DNA of 64,000 nt, taken from positions 1 through 64,000 of the forward strand of contig CAZJOM010000009.1 of NCBI GenBank assembly GCA_964547645.1. The letters are read 5' to 3'. The notes below the pieces were generated by a model. It had not been told where the DNA came from, made no database searches, and worked only from the letters and a program-made list of their open reading frames with translations. The stretch comes from SZUA-430 sp964547645. Its GTDB lineage: Bacteria; Pseudomonadota; Alphaproteobacteria; Micropepsales; Micropepsaceae. The number at the start of each line of letters is the position of its first letter. Position 1 is the first letter of the stretch. This document shows positions 18,046-27,219 of this stretch, in pieces. Both the position numbers and the translations under genes were made by a program.

Positions 18046-18737
18046 GCGCGCTTGGCCTCCGCCACAACGTCACTGGCTTGTGCTTGCGAGAGCCGGCCTT
18101 CCGCAAGCTTATAGATGCGCGACGCCGGCAGCCGCTCCATGATGCGCTGATCGTGCGTCGCGATCATCACGCACGTGCCGAGCTTGTTGAGCTCGATGAA
18201 GAGCCGCATAATCCGTCCGCCAATCTCCGGGTCGACGTTGCCGGTGGGCTCGTCCGCAAGCAGCAATTCCGGCTTCGCAACCACGGCTCGCGCGATCGCT
18301 ACGCGTTGCTTCTCCCCGCCTGACAGCGTCGCGGGCTTCGCGTTCAACCGGTTGCCGAGCCCGACCCACGACAGCAGCTCCTCGACCTCCGCGCGGTATT
18401 GATGCTCGGGCTCCCCCGTCACCCGCCGCGGCAGCGACACATTATCGAACACGGTGAGGTGCTCGAGCAGCCGGAACTCCTGAAACACCACCCCAATCCG
18501 CCGCCGGAGTGCCGGCAGCTCGTCACGCGGCGTGGTTGCAATATCGCGCCCGAACATCGAGATCGCCCCGCGCGACGGCCGCTCCGCCAAATAGATCAAT
18601 TTCAGGAGCGAAGTCTTCCCCGCCCCTGACGGACCGGTCAGGAGGTGGAAGGAGCCCTGCTCCAACGTGAATGAAATGTCACGCAAGATTTCCGGCCCCA
18701 AGCCATATCGCATTCCGACATTCTCGAAGCGAACCAC
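18042..18737 (-). CDS. ftsE: Cell division ATP-binding protein FtsE
   Basis: An ABC ATPase of about 230 residues that pairs with FtsX. Visible are Walker A TGPSGAGKTS near residue 35, the Q-loop VFQEF near 85, the ABC signature LSGGEKQ near 139, Walker B LLLADEPTG near 160 with the D-loop NVD, and the H-loop ATHD. ATP binding and hydrolysis control periplasmic murein hydrolases through FtsX. The start is GTG 18737, with AAGGA 8 bases upstream; a TTG at 18740 is in frame. It is the first gene of the ftsE-ftsX-HAD-ydcF-plsC operon, all coupled or closely spaced. Confidence 0.95.
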   Translation of the reverse strand: MVRFENVGMRYGLGPEILRDISFTLEQGSFHLLTGPSGAGKTSLLKLIYLAERPSRGAISMFGRDIATTPRDELPALRRRIGVVFQEFRLLEHLTVFDNVSLPRRVTGEPEHQYRAEVEELLSWVGLGNRLNAKPATLSGGEKQRVAIARAVVAKPELLLADEPTGNVDPEIGGRIMRLFIELNKLGTCVMIATHDQRIMERLPASRIYKLAEGRLSQAQASDVVAEAKRA

Positions 18738-18849
18738 CAATTAATCCTTTTCGGTTAATGGGTTAGGCGTCATCGCTCAAATTGCGCTTGCTTGCAGGCG
18801 CGAAGGGGTTGTGCGAAAACGCTAGAATCGAAACGGGCTCAAGCCTGGA

Positions 18850-19581
18850 ATGATAATTACCTGCCCCCGCTGCGCAACACGATACCTGCTTGAAGCCGGA
18901 GTGGTCCGACCACCCGGGCGTCAGGTTCGTTGTGCGCGTTGTGCGCACGCATGGTTCCAGGACGCAGCGCCCGACTTGCCGCCGACACCAATCCCGGTGC
19001 CTGTGGAAGAGCCGCCGATGCCGTCCGGTCCGGTCACCGATCGCTCGCGCATGTTGCCGGCACCGTCGATCCCCGCACCGACCCCGCGCTTTGAGATTCC
19101 GCAGCCCCAGCAGATGTCGCCGCCGGCGTCCAGCGATCGTCAGCGCGCCCGCTCGCGCAGCATGGCCGGGATCTTGGCGCTCGTTGCCTTTGTTGCGGGC
19201 ATTCCGCTGCTCTTCTTCTCCGCGCCCGAATCCATCGTGAAGCTCTGGCCTGCCTCGGCCAGCCTCTACAACGCGCTCGGCATGCCCGTGAACACGCGCG
19301 GCTTCAAGATCGTGGCGACCCACACGCAGGAGATGAACAACACTGTCCCCGTGATAGCGATCAAGGGTGAGATCATCAACGAGACCGATCGCGACCTGCC
19401 CGTGCCCCGCGTGCGCCTTGCGGTGCGCGACCAGGCCGGCAAGGAACTCTATCACTGGACCGTACTCGCCGATCAGCGCCATCTGGGCCCAAAGGAAAAG
19501 GGCACGTTCGCCGCCCGCCTCGAGAGCCCGCCTTCCGACGCCTACGACCTTGAGGTCCGCTTCGCGAAGAAGGACGAATAG
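18850..19581 (+). CDS. Zinc-ribbon (MJ0042) membrane protein
   Basis: The 243-residue protein begins with an MJ0042-type zinc finger (CPRCATRYLL, then CARCAHAW). A Pro-rich linker follows, then one membrane helix near residue 105-125 (GILALVAFVAGIPLLFF), then a C-terminal periplasmic beta domain (KGEIINETDRDLPVPRVRL, then DPL-like LGPKEKGTF), which resembles DUF3426. Its neighbours ftsE and hpt are typical for this family in alphaproteobacteria. The function is unknown; the finger suggests metal- or redox-dependent protein interaction. It is divergent from ftsE. Confidence 0.85.
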   Translation: MIITCPRCATRYLLEAGVVRPPGRQVRCARCAHAWFQDAAPDLPPTPIPVPVEEPPMPSGPVTDRSRMLPAPSIPAPTPRFEIPQPQQMSPPASSDRQRARSRSMAGILALVAFVAGIPLLFFSAPESIVKLWPASASLYNALGMPVNTRGFKIVATHTQEMNNTVPVIAIKGEIINETDRDLPVPRVRLAVRDQAGKELYHWTVLADQRHLGPKEKGTFAARLESPPSDAYDLEVRFAKKDE

Positions 19582-19582
19582 C

Positions 19583-20113
19583 GTGGCTCGGCTTGAGCCA
19601 CTCTATCCCTCCGATCAAATCGCCGAGCGTTTGCAAACCCTCGCCGCCGATATTGCCGCCGGCATGCCGAAGGATTTTGCCGCCGTCGCGATCCTCAAAG
19701 GCAGCTTCGTTTTCGCGGCCGACCTGATTCGCGCCCTCGCCGTTCACGACATGAATCCCGAGGTCGACTTCATGACTTTGGCCAGTTACGGCGCCGCGAC
19801 CGTGTCGTCCGGAACCGTTCGCCTGCTCAGGGATGTGGAAATCCCCGTCGAAGGTCGCGAGGTTTTGCTTATCGATGACATTTTAGACAGTGGACGGACG
19901 ATTGCCTTTGCCCGCCGCCACATGCTGGAACGTGGCGCAAAAGCGGTGAAAGTGTGTGTCTTGCTGGATAAAACGGCAGCCCGCGGCGACATTGCCGAAC
20001 ACGCGGATTTTGTTGGATTTGCCTGTCCCGACGGATTTGTTGTGGGTTACGGCATGGACGCCGCCCATAAATTCCGTGGACTGCCCTTTATAGCTATTCT
20101 AAGCCAGTCGTGA
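19583..20113 (+). CDS. hpt: Hypoxanthine phosphoribosyltransferase
   Basis: The 176-residue protein salvages hypoxanthine/guanine to IMP/GMP with PRPP. Motifs: AVAILKGSFVFAADL near residue 35, VDFMTLASYG near 62, and the PRPP-binding LLIDDILDSGRTI near 97, followed by KVCVLLDK and VGYGMD. The frame is open from 19367, but the GTG at 19583, just after the preceding stop codon and with AAGGA 8 bases upstream, starts the conserved part (VARLEPLYPS). cpdR follows 16 bases later, an arrangement also known from other alphaproteobacteria. Confidence 0.93.
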   Translation: MARLEPLYPSDQIAERLQTLAADIAAGMPKDFAAVAILKGSFVFAADLIRALAVHDMNPEVDFMTLASYGAATVSSGTVRLLRDVEIPVEGREVLLIDDILDSGRTIAFARRHMLERGAKAVKVCVLLDKTAARGDIAEHADFVGFACPDGFVVGYGMDAAHKFRGLPFIAILSQS

Positions 20114-20129
20114 TCGTAGGTCGGAGGAA

Positions 20130-20510
20130 ATGGCGAAAATCCTGATCGCAGAGAATGAACTGGCGCTCAGGGAGTTTATCGCCCGCGGGCTCGAACAACG
20201 ACGCCACAAGGTCACCATGGCCCCGGACGGCTCCGAGGCGTTGGAGCACCTCAAGAAGGCAAAGTTCGACCTTCTTCTGACCGACATCGACATGCCCATC
20301 ATGGACGGCATAGCGCTGGCGCTCGCCGTCGGTCGCGACTACCCGAAGATGAAGATCATCATCATGTCCGGCCACGAGCATCAAATCGAGCGCGCCCACG
20401 GCCTGAACGACCTCGTCTACCGCGTGGTCTCCAAACCCTTCACGATCGCCGGCATCTGCGCCGTGGTCGACGAAGTTATCGGTACGAAAAAGCCGAAAAG
20501 CGCCGAGTAG
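20130..20510 (+). CDS. cpdR: CpdR-like single-domain response regulator
   Basis: The 126-residue protein is a stand-alone receiver. It has the phospho-acceptor Asp52 in LLLTDIDMPIMDG, IIIMSGHE (Thr/Ser switch) and the VVSKPF Lys near 107. Family knowledge: in Caulobacter, unphosphorylated CpdR primes ClpXP for degradation of cell-cycle substrates, and CckA/ChpT phosphorylation switches this off. The N-terminal acidic pair is Glu8-Asn9 rather than Glu-Asp, so one Mg-coordinating carboxylate is replaced by an amide. GGAGG lies 5 bases before the ATG. It is probably co-transcribed with hpt. Confidence 0.85.
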   Translation: MAKILIAENELALREFIARGLEQRRHKVTMAPDGSEALEHLKKAKFDLLLTDIDMPIMDGIALALAVGRDYPKMKIIIMSGHEHQIERAHGLNDLVYRVVSKPFTIAGICAVVDEVIGTKKPKSAE

Positions 20511-20564
20511 CCAACACGTCAAATGCCGCGCTAAGCTTGCCCCGCCAACCGCGAGCGCACGATC

Positions 20565-22163
20565 ATGCCCCAATCTCACATCGACACTGTCATCGTCGGT
20601 GCCGGCTTTGCCGGTCTCTACATGCTCCATCGCTTGCGCCACCAGAACACCAGCGCCATCGTGTTCGAAGCAGGCTCCGGCATCGGCGGCACATGGTACT
20701 GGAACCGCTATCCCGGCGCGCGCGTCGATATCGAGAGCCAGGAGTACTGCTACTCGTTCTCAAGCGCGCTCGACGAAGAATGGCGCTGGAGCGAGCGCTA
20801 CGCGCCACAGCCCGAAATCTTGAAGTACCTCGAACACGTCGCGAAGAAGTTCGATCTGAAGAAGGACATCCGCTTCAACACCCGCGTGACCGCAGCCCAT
20901 TGGAACGAACAGTCGAAGCGCTGGCTGGTCACGACCGACAAGGGCGATCAAATCAGCGCCCGCGCCCTCGTCATGGCCACAGGCTGCCTGTCGATCCCGA
21001 AGGATCCCGACTTCCCCGGTGTGAACGACTTCCAAGGCAAGTCCTATTTCACCAGCCGCTGGCCGCACGAACCGGTCGACTTCACGGGCCTGAACGTTGC
21101 CGTCATTGGCACGGGTTCGTCAGCCGTGCAGTCAATCCCTGAGATCGCAAAGCAGGCCAAGCACCTGACCGTGTTTCAGCGCACGCCGAACTACACGGTA
21201 CCCGCCCACAACAGTAAGGCCGATCCGGCGATCGAAGAGCTTTGGAAGCTGAACCGCGCACGCTTCCGTTCTCAAGCGCTCGCGAACAACTCCGGTGTCC
21301 GCCAAATCGACCCGCAGGACCGCCTGCTGACCCAAACGCCGGCCGATGAAGTCGAGCAGATCTTCGAAGAGCGCTGGCAGCGCGGCGGCTTCGCCGTATT
21401 GGGCGGCTTTGCCGACACCGGCATCGACGAGAACGCGAACAAAGTTGCCGCCGACTTCTTCGCCCGCAAAATCAAGAGCATCGTCAAAGACCCGAAGACG
21501 GCAGACCTGCTTACGCCGAAGAACCATCCCGTCGGCACCAAGCGCCTTTGCGTGGATAGCGGCTACTGGGACACTTACAACCGTGCCAACGTGAAGCTGG
21601 TCGACGTGTCGCAAGCCCGCATCGAACGCATAACGAAAACGGGCATCAGTACCGCTAACGCAGACTACGCATTCGACGCGATCGTCTACGCCATCGGCTT
21701 CGACGCCATGACCGGAGCGCTGACCAAGATCGACATCGTTGGCAGGAACGGCCTGAAGCTGAAAGACAAATGGGCACACGGGCCCAAGACCTATCTGGGC
21801 CTGACGGTTGCGGGCTTCCCGAACCTGTTCACGGTCACCGGCCCGCAAAGTCCTAGCGTGCTGACGAACATGCCGCCCTCGATCGAACACCACGTCGATT
21901 GGATCGCCCGTGCGCTGGCCGACCTCGACGCTCGCAAGAAGCAAACGCTGGAAGCGACCGAAGCCGCCGAAACCGCCTGGGGTGCCCACGTCAACGAACT
22001 GGGCGCCATGACACTCATGGCCCGCGCCAACTCCTGGTACATGGGTGCCAACATTCCGGGCAAACCTAGAACCTTCCTGCCCTACGTCGGCGGCGTACCG
22101 GCCTACCGCCAGAAGTGCGCCGAAGTGGTCGCAAACGGATACGAGGGGTTTGTGCTCAGTTAA
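20565..22163 (+). CDS. Flavin-containing monooxygenase of the Baeyer-Villiger type
   Basis: The 532-residue protein has an N-terminal FAD motif (VGAGFAGLYM near residue 11), GGTWYWNRYPGARVD near 42, the second Rossmann motif VAVIGTGSSAVQ near 180 for NADPH, and VYAIGFDAMTG near 384. These match cyclohexanone/phenylacetone monooxygenase relatives that insert oxygen next to a ketone. The fingerprint FxGxxxHxxxWP reads FQGKSYFTSRWP here, with Phe in place of the conserved His. The substrate is unknown. It stands alone on the plus strand between cpdR and a convergent lipoprotein gene. Confidence 0.87.
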   Translation: MPQSHIDTVIVGAGFAGLYMLHRLRHQNTSAIVFEAGSGIGGTWYWNRYPGARVDIESQEYCYSFSSALDEEWRWSERYAPQPEILKYLEHVAKKFDLKKDIRFNTRVTAAHWNEQSKRWLVTTDKGDQISARALVMATGCLSIPKDPDFPGVNDFQGKSYFTSRWPHEPVDFTGLNVAVIGTGSSAVQSIPEIAKQAKHLTVFQRTPNYTVPAHNSKADPAIEELWKLNRARFRSQALANNSGVRQIDPQDRLLTQTPADEVEQIFEERWQRGGFAVLGGFADTGIDENANKVAADFFARKIKSIVKDPKTADLLTPKNHPVGTKRLCVDSGYWDTYNRANVKLVDVSQARIERITKTGISTANADYAFDAIVYAIGFDAMTGALTKIDIVGRNGLKLKDKWAHGPKTYLGLTVAGFPNLFTVTGPQSPSVLTNMPPSIEHHVDWIARALADLDARKKQTLEATEAAETAWGAHVNELGAMTLMARANSWYMGANIPGKPRTFLPYVGGVPAYRQKCAEVVANGYEGFVLS

Positions 22164-22199
22164 GCGAGCGCGCCCGTAGGTGTACCCGTCGCAGCCGGA

Positions 22200-22685
22200 T
22201 CACGGTTCCTTTGGCGTCAGCTTTGCCCGAAGGTCGCGCACCCGGTCGAGCAGCGGCTGCAGCCCGTCAACCTTGGCGCCATGATCGAACGACACCGTCT
22301 TCGTCCCGCCGGAGCCCTCAACCGTCAAGGACTCAGCTCCACCGTCGGCGCAATCCGGACAGCCGATCACGGCCGGTAGACCCTCGAACTTTGACGTCCC
22401 GGCAAGGCGGACAATCTCCTGCCACTCGTCGGCAGCGAGCGGTGTCTTAAGCGTCTGCGTTGGCAACTCCGCGGCACCGCGCCCGCCGCGGCTCTCGCGC
22501 ACCAGCACGGCGCCGTCTTCGGTGATCTCAAGTTTCGTTGTGCAGTAGCCGACGCACATCCCGAACGACGTCGTCGACACGACGCGCACAATGCCGCCCG
22601 AAGCCGCGGTTCCGCCTTCGCAGGCGGCAATGCCCAGCGCGCCGGCAAAGGCAACGATCAATCCAACTCGCGCTTGAAAGCTCAT
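22200..22685 (-). CDS. Hypothetical lipoprotein (DUF6438-like)
   Basis: The 161-residue protein has a signal peptide ending in the lipobox GIAAC near residue 22, so the mature protein should be lipid-anchored. The central FGMCVGYCTTKLEITEDGAVL resembles the C-x3-YC-x-DG core of DUF6438-type proteins, and a second Cys pair lies in VIGCPDCADGG. The four Cys may form disulfides in the periplasm. I cannot assign a function. It precedes an AhpD-like gene on the same strand and converges with the monooxygenase gene. Confidence 0.68.
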   Translation of the reverse strand: MSFQARVGLIVAFAGALGIAACEGGTAASGGIVRVVSTTSFGMCVGYCTTKLEITEDGAVLVRESRGGRGAAELPTQTLKTPLAADEWQEIVRLAGTSKFEGLPAVIGCPDCADGGAESLTVEGSGGTKTVSFDHGAKVDGLQPLLDRVRDLRAKLTPKEP

Positions 22686-22740
22686 TATCTGCTCCTGAAC
22701 TGTTTCCTCGAGTCTATCAACCGGGCTCGCCGCCGTCTTC

Positions 22741-23379
22741 TTACTCTTTCTTGTCCACCATGTTCATCACGTCGAGGCTCGCCCCAGCCGGCGCCGCGAT
22801 CTCGACCACGCGCTCGTCCACGTCGTCATACTCAAGCCGCAAAGCGCGCGACATCGTCGCGTGCATCTCATAGGTCGTAGTGATGTAGGTCAGCTCCAGA
22901 ATCTCTTCATGCGAAAGATGCGCCTTCAGCGCATCGAAAATCTCCTCCGGCACTCGCCCGCCCATCAGCACCAGGCAATCCGTATAGGCAAGAACTGCGC
23001 GCTCGACCGGGCTCCACACATCCGCGATCGGCCAATAAGGAATGGCCTTGATTTGCGCCTCGCTGAAACCAACATCGCGGCAAGCCTTGCAATGCTGCGA
23101 GAACACGAACTGCGAGCCACGCGCCCAGCCGGCGCGGATCTGCCCGAGCTCGCGCAACTTCGGCGAAATCTTGCGCTTCGGGCTGCGATAGAACTGAAAC
23201 CCTTCGGTCGTGTGCTTGAACGCATCCGGCACCAGCGCGAACACGGTCCACCAATTCCCCGGCGTCCCCGTCGCGGTCCCAGGCTCCTTGACCGGATCGC
23301 GCGCGCCGAACAGAACGTTGTAAAGCTGCTGCACAAACGGGTCGGCGTCGGCGCGTGGGACTTGGCGAAGGCGGGGCAT
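22741..23379 (-). CDS. Carboxymuconolactone decarboxylase / AhpD-like protein
   Basis: The 212-residue protein has the AhpD-like redox pair in FVFSQHCKACRDVGF (Cys97 and Cys100), followed by the helix segment after it, and fits the CMD family fold. Such proteins are thiol peroxidase partners or decarboxylases; the specific substrate is unknown. The frame is open to 23433, but ATG 23379 (MPRLRQVPRADADP) is preferred, with AGGAA upstream. It lies between the DUF6438-like lipoprotein gene and the TIGR02302 gene on the same strand. Confidence 0.82.
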   Translation of the reverse strand: MPRLRQVPRADADPFVQQLYNVLFGARDPVKEPGTATGTPGNWWTVFALVPDAFKHTTEGFQFYRSPKRKISPKLRELGQIRAGWARGSQFVFSQHCKACRDVGFSEAQIKAIPYWPIADVWSPVERAVLAYTDCLVLMGGRVPEEIFDALKAHLSHEEILELTYITTTYEMHATMSRALRLEYDDVDERVVEIAAPAGASLDVMNMVDKKE

Positions 23380-23439
23380 GGTTCGGGTTCCTCGGTGGCT
23401 GTACACACGATCAGTATCACAGCCGCGAGACAAACCGAT

Positions 23440-25893
23440 TCAGAACCGCCGCAGCAGCCGGTCGATATACTCAAGCTCGTTCATCGGCCGCCCGCGCTCG
23501 CCGGCGCGCCGTTGAAGCTCTTCTAGAATCTCGCGCGCCTTCTGGATGTTGATCTTGTCCGGCACCTTGACCGACCCACCGAACGACGGCCCATAAGACG
23601 CCTGTGGCCGGCCGAACGGATCTTCATTCTCGCCCTGGCCCATGCCCTGGCCGGGTCCCATCGCACCCTGCGCCTGCATCTGCTGGATGAGTTGTTTAGC
23701 GATGGCCTCGCCACCCTTGCGCAACTCGTCGATCGCCTTCTGCTGGTTGCCGCCGGCGGAACCTAGCTTACCAGAGCCGAGCTGATCCGCCGCCTCATCC
23801 ATCGCATCTTGCGCCCGGGTGAGCGCGCGCGAGGTTTCTTCCGCGCCCTGCTTGGTCTGCTTGATGATTGCGGTCAGCTCGTCGCTGAGCTTCGCTTGGT
23901 CGCTCTTCAATGCTGAGGGCTTATTGGGCTTTCCGGCCTCGTCGTTCGCTTGGTTCTCGCGGAACGTTTTGTCCATCAAAGCCCGCTGCCGCGCGATCAT
24001 GGAGCCGAGCTTTTCAAGCGCGTCCGTCGCCGACTTCTGCTCCGGCGACATCTGCCCTTGCCCCATCGCCTGCATGTTCTCGAGCAGATTCTGCAGCTGC
24101 GACAGCATCTGCTGCGCCGCCGCGCGCGAGCCCTGCCGTGACAGGTTCTGAATCTGATCCAGCATCGACTTCAAGTCTTGCGGCCGTACCATCTGCCCAC
24201 TCATGCCGGGCATGCCGCTGGGTTGACTTTGTGCCTTCTCGGCCATCGCCTTGATCGCGCGGTCGATCGCCGCACGCAGTTGCGCCATCAGCTGCTCGAT
24301 CTCGTGCTCCGGCGCGCCCCTCGCAAGGGCCTCCATCAGCTTCTGCTGAATGTCACGCAGCTCGGCTTGTGCCTGCGGCGTGTCGCCGTCCTCGATCCGA
24401 AGCGCCAAGTCCCATAGCAACTGTTCGACCGCGGCAACTTCCGCCCCGCCGCGCGCCCGCGAAACCATGTAATAAGCCGTTCGCAGCGCCAGATAGATCC
24501 GTTGATCCGGGATGAAGCGCTCCGGCGCGATCGTCAGCGCATCCAGCGCCTTGGCCACGACTGGCGCCGATGAGACATCCCGCGCAAGGCTGCGCCTCTG
24601 TTCGATCATTGCGCGCGCCAGCGGATCCTTGAAGTGCCTCTCCGGCAGCACCAGCTTCACCGGCTTCGTCGTACCCGTTTGTCCGTTCTCGTCGCGTGCA
24701 ACCAAGGTCACCGTCACTGGCAGCCCGGCCCAAACATGTGCGGTCAAATCCTTAAAGACGGTTGCGTCGCCCTCTTTCGCGGGCGCGGGCGGCAACGGCA
24801 GCTCGAACGAAATCGGCGACGGCGCTTTGCGGTCGGAGGGGCTCGACGCGTGATCAAGCGCAATCCGCGCGGTCGCCGCCGTCACGCCGTAATCGTCCTT
24901 GACCACATAGTTGAACCGCAACGACGCCGCCGTTGTCACCGCGAGCGGCGTCTTGAACGCGATCTTGGGCGGTGTGTCCTTCGTGATCTTGAATTTCCAA
25001 ATCGCGGTCTGCGACGCGTTCAACGACAGCCGCACCGTCATGTCGGTATCGATAGCCAGCTTCGCATCGCGCGCGTCGCCGCCCGCAGGCAGGAATTCCG
25101 GCCGGGTCTGATTGGGCACCGAACTGCCCAGCGAACCCACCCGTAGGCTCGCCGAAGCATCGCCATGCGTGCGCACGGTCAGCGTCGCCCCGCGCGGCAC
25201 CGGGATCACATCCGCGGATGTGGACGAGGTAGTCGAACTCAAATGCCGTGGCGCCTCGCCGGTGTAGGCGGGCGGCGTCACCCAAGCTTCAAACGTCGCG
25301 GGCACATTGCCTTGCGCCCAGCCGGGCGAAACGGCAGCCGCGAGCCGGATCGGAACGTCTGACCAATTGGCCACGGTCAGCGCCACGATCACAAACGCTA
25401 TTAGCACGCGCAACGCATGCGGATCGCGCGCCGCCAGCGACAGCCGTGGCCACGCCACTGTCAGCCGATCGATGTGCTTGAGGACCCAGCGCCGGTGCGC
25501 GTCCCACAGATGCTTCGTGTCGTCGTCGCCCGCCGCCGGATGATCCTCAAGCGTGCTCAACGGCCGGTGCTCAAGCCCGCTCGATTGCTCCAGATGGCGA
25601 ACCGCCTGTGCCCGCGTCGGCACCGACGTCTGGCGCATCGAGTACATGACCGCCCAAACGATCGCGCCAATGAAGCCCATCAGGCTGAGCAGATGCAGCC
25701 ATTCGGGCAAATAGACGAACAGGTTGGCCAGCGCCAAAATCAGAAAGAGACCAACCACGCCGCCGGCCGGCCACAGCAACGGCCACAGCCGTTCGACCGA
25801 GAGCGACGCCCACGCCAACATGATGCGTTGCTGCACGGTCTGGGGCAGCCCATCCCGCGCCTCAATGCCCTTCTGTTCGCCGTCAACGCTCAA
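23440..25893 (-). CDS. TIGR02302 / DUF4175 family membrane protein
   Basis: The 817-residue protein has N-terminal membrane helices near residues 38-62 and 68-90 (WPLLWPAGGVVGLFLIL) and a third near 160-175. A large periplasmic domain follows, with beta segments (RFNYVVKDDYGV), then a long Gln/Met-rich helical C-terminal region containing many QMLSQLQNLLENMQ-like stretches and a Gly/Met-rich linker. This layout and the position next to lysA are characteristic of the alphaproteobacterial TIGR02302 family, whose function is unknown. The Q/M-rich helices suggest a coiled-coil or self-association role at the envelope. Confidence 0.88.
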   Translation of the reverse strand: MSVDGEQKGIEARDGLPQTVQQRIMLAWASLSVERLWPLLWPAGGVVGLFLILALANLFVYLPEWLHLLSLMGFIGAIVWAVMYSMRQTSVPTRAQAVRHLEQSSGLEHRPLSTLEDHPAAGDDDTKHLWDAHRRWVLKHIDRLTVAWPRLSLAARDPHALRVLIAFVIVALTVANWSDVPIRLAAAVSPGWAQGNVPATFEAWVTPPAYTGEAPRHLSSTTSSTSADVIPVPRGATLTVRTHGDASASLRVGSLGSSVPNQTRPEFLPAGGDARDAKLAIDTDMTVRLSLNASQTAIWKFKITKDTPPKIAFKTPLAVTTAASLRFNYVVKDDYGVTAATARIALDHASSPSDRKAPSPISFELPLPPAPAKEGDATVFKDLTAHVWAGLPVTVTLVARDENGQTGTTKPVKLVLPERHFKDPLARAMIEQRRSLARDVSSAPVVAKALDALTIAPERFIPDQRIYLALRTAYYMVSRARGGAEVAAVEQLLWDLALRIEDGDTPQAQAELRDIQQKLMEALARGAPEHEIEQLMAQLRAAIDRAIKAMAEKAQSQPSGMPGMSGQMVRPQDLKSMLDQIQNLSRQGSRAAAQQMLSQLQNLLENMQAMGQGQMSPEQKSATDALEKLGSMIARQRALMDKTFRENQANDEAGKPNKPSALKSDQAKLSDELTAIIKQTKQGAEETSRALTRAQDAMDEAADQLGSGKLGSAGGNQQKAIDELRKGGEAIAKQLIQQMQAQGAMGPGQGMGQGENEDPFGRPQASYGPSFGGSVKVPDKINIQKAREILEELQRRAGERGRPMNELEYIDRLLRRF

Positions 25894-25914
25894 CTCGAAC
25901 CACCCATGCGGGCG

Positions 25915-27168
25915 CTAGAGCCAATCCGGCCAGCGCTCCTGTGCGATCATCTCTTCAACAGTCTGCCGCGGCCGTGTGACCGCAAAATGGCGCCCTTTTA
26001 CAAGCACTTCCGGGGCCAACGGTCGGGCATTGTAGCTGGACGCCTGCACGGCGCTATAGGCACCGGCCGACAGTATGGCAACCAATTCGCCCGCGGAAAC
26101 GGCCGGGATTTCACGATCCCGTGCGAACAGGTCCGTGCTCTCGCACACCGGTCCGACGATATCGTAAACCCTGCGTTGCAGGTTGCTGTGCCGCACCGGC
26201 ACGATTTCGTGCCAAGCATCGTAAAGCGCAGGACGGATCAAATCGTTCATACCCGCATCCAGAATGAGGAATTCCTTGCCCTCGCCGCGCTTCACATAAA
26301 GCACGGATGAGACCAAAACCCCCGCATTCGCCGTGATCAGCCGCCCCGGCTCCATGATCAGCTGCACGTCCAACGCGCCGGTCGCCTCGCGCACCACAGC
26401 GCCATAGCTTTCGGGCGCCGGCGGCGCGGAGCGATCATCGTAAGGCACGCCCAACCCGCCGCCCAGATCGACGCGGGAAATCGCGTGGCCATCACTGCGC
26501 AACTCGCGCACCAGCCCCACAACCTTCGCAAACGCTTGCCGGAACGGCCCAAGGTCCGTGATCTGGCTGCCGATATGAACGTCGACGCCGACGACCTTGA
26601 TTCCCGGCAGCCGCGCGGCATGCGCATAGGTCGCCTTCGCCCGCGACCAGGCGATGCCGAACTTGTTCTCCGCCTTACCGGTCGAAATCTTTGCATGCGT
26701 CTTCGCATCGACATCGGGATTGACGCGAACCGCAATCGCAGCCGTCGCCCCCTTCGACGCGGCAACTTCGCTCAAAACGTCGAGCTCTTCCTCGCCCTCA
26801 ACATTGAACTGATAGATACCGGCGTCCAGCGCCAGCGCCATCTCCTCGCGCTTTTTGCCCACGCCAGAAAACACAATCTTCGACGCCGGCACCCCAGCCG
26901 CCAGCGCCTTCTTCAATTCACCACCCGAAACGATATCCGCCCCAGCACCCAGCTTGGCGAGCGTCTTGATGACAGCCAGGCTCCCGTTCGCTTTGACCGC
27001 ATAAGCGATCAGCGCCCCCTCAGGCATCGCCTCTGCAAACACTTTGAAGTGCCGCTCCAGCGTCGCCGTCGAATAGCAATAAAACGGCGTCCCCACCGCC
27101 TTCGCAATGTCAGCGAGCGGTACATCCTCGGCGAATAGCGCGCCGTCGCGGTAGTCGAAATGGTTCAT
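25915..27168 (-). CDS. lysA: Diaminopimelate decarboxylase
   Basis: The 417-residue PLP enzyme of the alanine racemase-like fold III makes L-lysine from meso-diaminopimelate, the last step of lysine synthesis. The PLP Lys is in AYAVKANG near residue 59. VDVHIGSQI near 195, DLGGGLGVPY near 236, MEPGRLITANAG near 276 and the GPVCESTDLF Cys loop near 341 complete the signature. It lies upstream of TIGR02302 on the minus strand. In most relatives it directly follows argH and lptM; here an islet of about 1.3 kb separates them. Confidence 0.96.
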   Translation of the reverse strand: MNHFDYRDGALFAEDVPLADIAKAVGTPFYCYSTATLERHFKVFAEAMPEGALIAYAVKANGSLAVIKTLAKLGAGADIVSGGELKKALAAGVPASKIVFSGVGKKREEMALALDAGIYQFNVEGEEELDVLSEVAASKGATAAIAVRVNPDVDAKTHAKISTGKAENKFGIAWSRAKATYAHAARLPGIKVVGVDVHIGSQITDLGPFRQAFAKVVGLVRELRSDGHAISRVDLGGGLGVPYDDRSAPPAPESYGAVVREATGALDVQLIMEPGRLITANAGVLVSSVLYVKRGEGKEFLILDAGMNDLIRPALYDAWHEIVPVRHSNLQRRVYDIVGPVCESTDLFARDREIPAVSAGELVAILSAGAYSAVQASSYNARPLAPEVLVKGRHFAVTRPRQTVEEMIAQERWPDWL

Positions 27169-27219
27169 TTAGCAGGTCCGCACGTGCGTAAAAGACCGGA
27201 TCGGTGTATTGGATTTCCC

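Noticed and set aside
16997..18106. Single open frame through the N run for ftsX
   Set aside because: The N run is read as X only because N has no stop. The true N-terminus is in the other frame and joins after collapsing the 55-base duplicate.
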